Part shown: one piece after another, positions 62,541-64,000 of the stretch
How positions within the stretch are numbered: position 1 is the first letter of the stretch
Layout: every line of letters begins with the position of its first letter
Assembly (NCBI RefSeq): GCF_009497655.1
Contig: NZ_CP023317.1
Location: forward strand, 3,749,501-3,813,500
Direction: 5' to 3'
Length of the DNA: 64,000 nucleotides
Source: Priestia megaterium
Lineage (GTDB): Bacteria; Bacillota; Bacilli; Bacillales; Bacillaceae_H
Made by a program: the position numbers and the translations under genes
Notes under the pieces: generated by a model
The model's input: only the letters and a program-made list of their open reading frames with translations
What the model was told of the DNA's origin: nothing
Databases searched by the model: none

Positions 62541-63119
62541 TTACTGAAGGGTTTTAATATCTTTTATCATATCATCATAAGGAGGATCAGTCACTCCCTG
62601 ATAAGATTTTTGAACCACTCCATCTTTGTCAATTAGAAAAAAATACGTACCGTGAATAACCTGCGGATCTTCTTGCGGCTTTTTCACAATCATCTTAAAT
62701 TGATCCAGCGCAAACTTTTCAATTTCCGCTTGTTTATAGCCCGTTAAGAAATCCCAATTCGAAAAATCAGCGCCAAATTTAGTCGCATAGTCCTTCATTT
62801 TCTGAGGAGTGTCCACTTCAGGGTCTACGCTAAATGAAACAAAGCGAACGTCCAGACCTTCATCCTTAGCCATTTTTTGTAATTTAGCCATATGAGCCGT
62901 CATTGGGGGACATACGGTTTCGCAGCTTGTGAAGATAAAGTTAGCTACCCAAACGTTCCCTTTCAGCTGACTTAGCCCTACTTTCTTTTGATCTTGGTTA
63001 ACATAAGAAAAAGAGTCCATCTTCCAATTAAGCGGATTTTCTATTTTGGAACCACAGGCTGTTAACATCATGCAACTAATAAGCAGTAAAAAAAACAATT
63101 TATAAGACCAGCTTTTCAT
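62541..63119 (-). CDS. ypmQ: SCO1/SenC family copper-binding lipoprotein (YpmQ)
   Basis: A 192-residue thioredoxin-fold lipoprotein (lipobox LTAC, Cys22). The copper ligands Cys66 and Cys70 (TSCETVCPP) and His156 (VIHGTYFF) are present, so it should help load the CuA site of cytochrome c oxidase. GCAGGAGGAACAT fixes the ATG at 63119. It is followed by ypmR and ypmS as in B. subtilis. Confidence 0.93.
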   Translation of the reverse strand: MKSWSYKLFFLLLISCMMLTACGSKIENPLNWKMDSFSYVNQDQKKVGLSQLKGNVWVANFIFTSCETVCPPMTAHMAKLQKMAKDEGLDVRFVSFSVDPEVDTPQKMKDYATKFGADFSNWDFLTGYKQAEIEKFALDQFKMIVKKPQEDPQVIHGTYFFLIDKDGVVQKSYQGVTDPPYDDMIKDIKTLQ

Positions 63120-63143
63120 ATGTTCCTCCTGCACGGTTAAAGT

Positions 63144-64000
63144 TTAGTCATAGCTAGGGAAAATCAAGATAAACGTTGAACCTTTTCCTGGTATGCTTTC
63201 CACTTCAATTCTTCCATTCATTTGTTCCACCAGTTGATAAGAAACCATCAGACCAATCCCTGTTCCTTTTTCTTTTAAAGAATAAAACGCTGTTCCTAGC
63301 CGGTTCACTTGTTCACTGGTCATGCCTATACCAGTATCTTCAATTTGAATATGTACATGCCCTTCTCGCTTGTAAAGCCCCACTCGAAGCGTTCCCCCAG
63401 CTCTCATGGCTTCAATTCCATTTTTCATAATATTAAGCAGAACTTGATTCAATTCGTTTCGGCTGCCGCGAACATACATCTCTTCTTTTGCGTCTAATTC
63501 TATGAGTATATTGTTTGTTAATAAAGCATAAGAAGATAATAAATCTACTAAGCTTGTAATACACTCCAAGCAGTTAATAAAACGATGCTGGTGAACATCC
63601 GGCTTGGCTAACGATAAATAGTCATGAATAATCGCTTCTGCTCTGTCCATTTCATTAATCATAAGATGAATGTAACTTAATTCAGTGTTTGAAAGCTTTG
63701 TGTTATCTTGAAACAGCTGCAAAAACCCTTTTACCACCGTCATAGGATTTCGAATTTCATGCGCTACAGAAGCAGCTAATTGGCCAATTGCATTCATTTT
63801 CTCCGCTCGCTGCAATTCCTTTTGCATCCTCGTTTTTTCCATAATAACTTCCAATTCATCAATCGCTTTGGTAATTCCGTCTTTTGTATGACTGAGATCT
63901 GTTTCTACATTCAGGTGTTCTTTTGTTACTGACACTTGATGAAAAAGCTGCTGCAGCCGCTCGGTCATTTCATTAAATCTTGTGTGTACATTCCCTAACT
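63144..64000 (-). CDS. Sensor histidine kinase, 5' end cut by window edge
   Basis: The frame is open to the right edge; about 285 C-terminal residues are visible. The first residues (LGNVHTRFNEMTERLQQL) look like the end of a HAMP domain, followed by a coiled coil, HisKA (LAASVAHEIRNPMTVVKGFL, phospho-His) and HATPase (NELNQVLLNIMKNGIEAM, EDTGIGM, GTGIGLMVS). The missing part probably holds a membrane-bound sensor. Catalytic half similar to the PAS kinase at 57442. Probably a sporulation-type or orphan sensor kinase; partner unknown. Confidence 0.88.
   Translation of the reverse strand, partial: LGNVHTRFNEMTERLQQLFHQVSVTKEHLNVETDLSHTKDGITKAIDELEVIMEKTRMQKELQRAEKMNAIGQLAASVAHEIRNPMTVVKGFLQLFQDNTKLSNTELSYIHLMINEMDRAEAIIHDYLSLAKPDVHQHRFINCLECITSLVDLLSSYALLTNNILIELDAKEEMYVRGSRNELNQVLLNIMKNGIEAMRAGGTLRVGLYKREGHVHIQIEDTGIGMTSEQVNRLGTAFYSLKEKGTGIGLMVSYQLVEQMNGRIEVESIPGKGSTFILIFPSYD

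Overview
The window looks like a chromosomal segment of a spore-forming Bacillaceae, most likely Priestia (Bacillus) megaterium or a close relative. The support is low-GC DNA, strong AGGAGG-type ribosome binding sites, many genes with Bacillus subtilis counterparts (yhd, yod, ypm groups), and spore genes (a gerA-type receptor operon, spo0M, a YjcZ-type peptide, the yodT-kamA operon). No rRNA, tRNA, prophage, insertion sequence or CRISPR array was seen. All family calls come from reading the sequence and from memory; no database was searched.

Layout. 1-7.4 kb: the end of a membrane protein, a BASS transporter, and a yhd-like group: MscS channel, LysM-CAP secreted protein, MpfA-type CNNM protein behind a decayed MerR gene, sirtuin, universal stress protein. 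7.3-16.6 kb: a 47-residue zinc-knuckle protein, a stand-alone 6-phosphofructokinase, a secreted NlpC/P60 hydrolase, a HAD nucleotidase, two 41-residue proteins, YjbQ, the three-gene germinant receptor operon and a DUF3885 protein. 16.6-27.9 kb: a GntR-controlled ABC operon, a lipase-like hydrolase, YitT, a DUF4397 surface protein with its own class F sortase, a GDPD, a second ABC pair, a GNAT, a propeller protein, and YidC2 preceded by a MifM-like arrest peptide. 28-35.5 kb: a sucrose-type PTS operon with its own antiterminator and RAT, azoreductase with MhqR-like operators, a Gly/Pro-rich repeat protein, RodA, and a 39-residue protein behind a cre site. 35.5-55.1 kb: SulP transporter, then the deoD-yodL-yodM-yozD-yodN-yozE-yokU-kamA-yodPQRST order known from B. 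subtilis, interrupted by a kinase/spo0M operon, yppC, an acyltransferase and D-amino acid transaminase. It ends with a DAACS symporter behind a c-di-AMP (ydaO-type) riboswitch. 55.7-64 kb: FAD dehydrogenase, PAS histidine kinase, YjcZ-like peptide, a degenerate SipW-like pair, a cytoplasmic DUF4397 protein, ypmQ-ypmR-ypmS and a truncated histidine kinase.

Themes. Several genes carry control elements readable in the DNA: a nascent-chain arrest switch (yidC2), a second-messenger riboswitch (amino-acid symporter), protein-dependent antitermination (PTS), repressor operators (azoR), a cre box, and hairpins that bury ribosome binding sites (mpfA, the 39-residue gene at 39.6 kb). Three copies of a dispersed repeat that includes a transcription terminator sit directly behind three unrelated genes in the same orientation.
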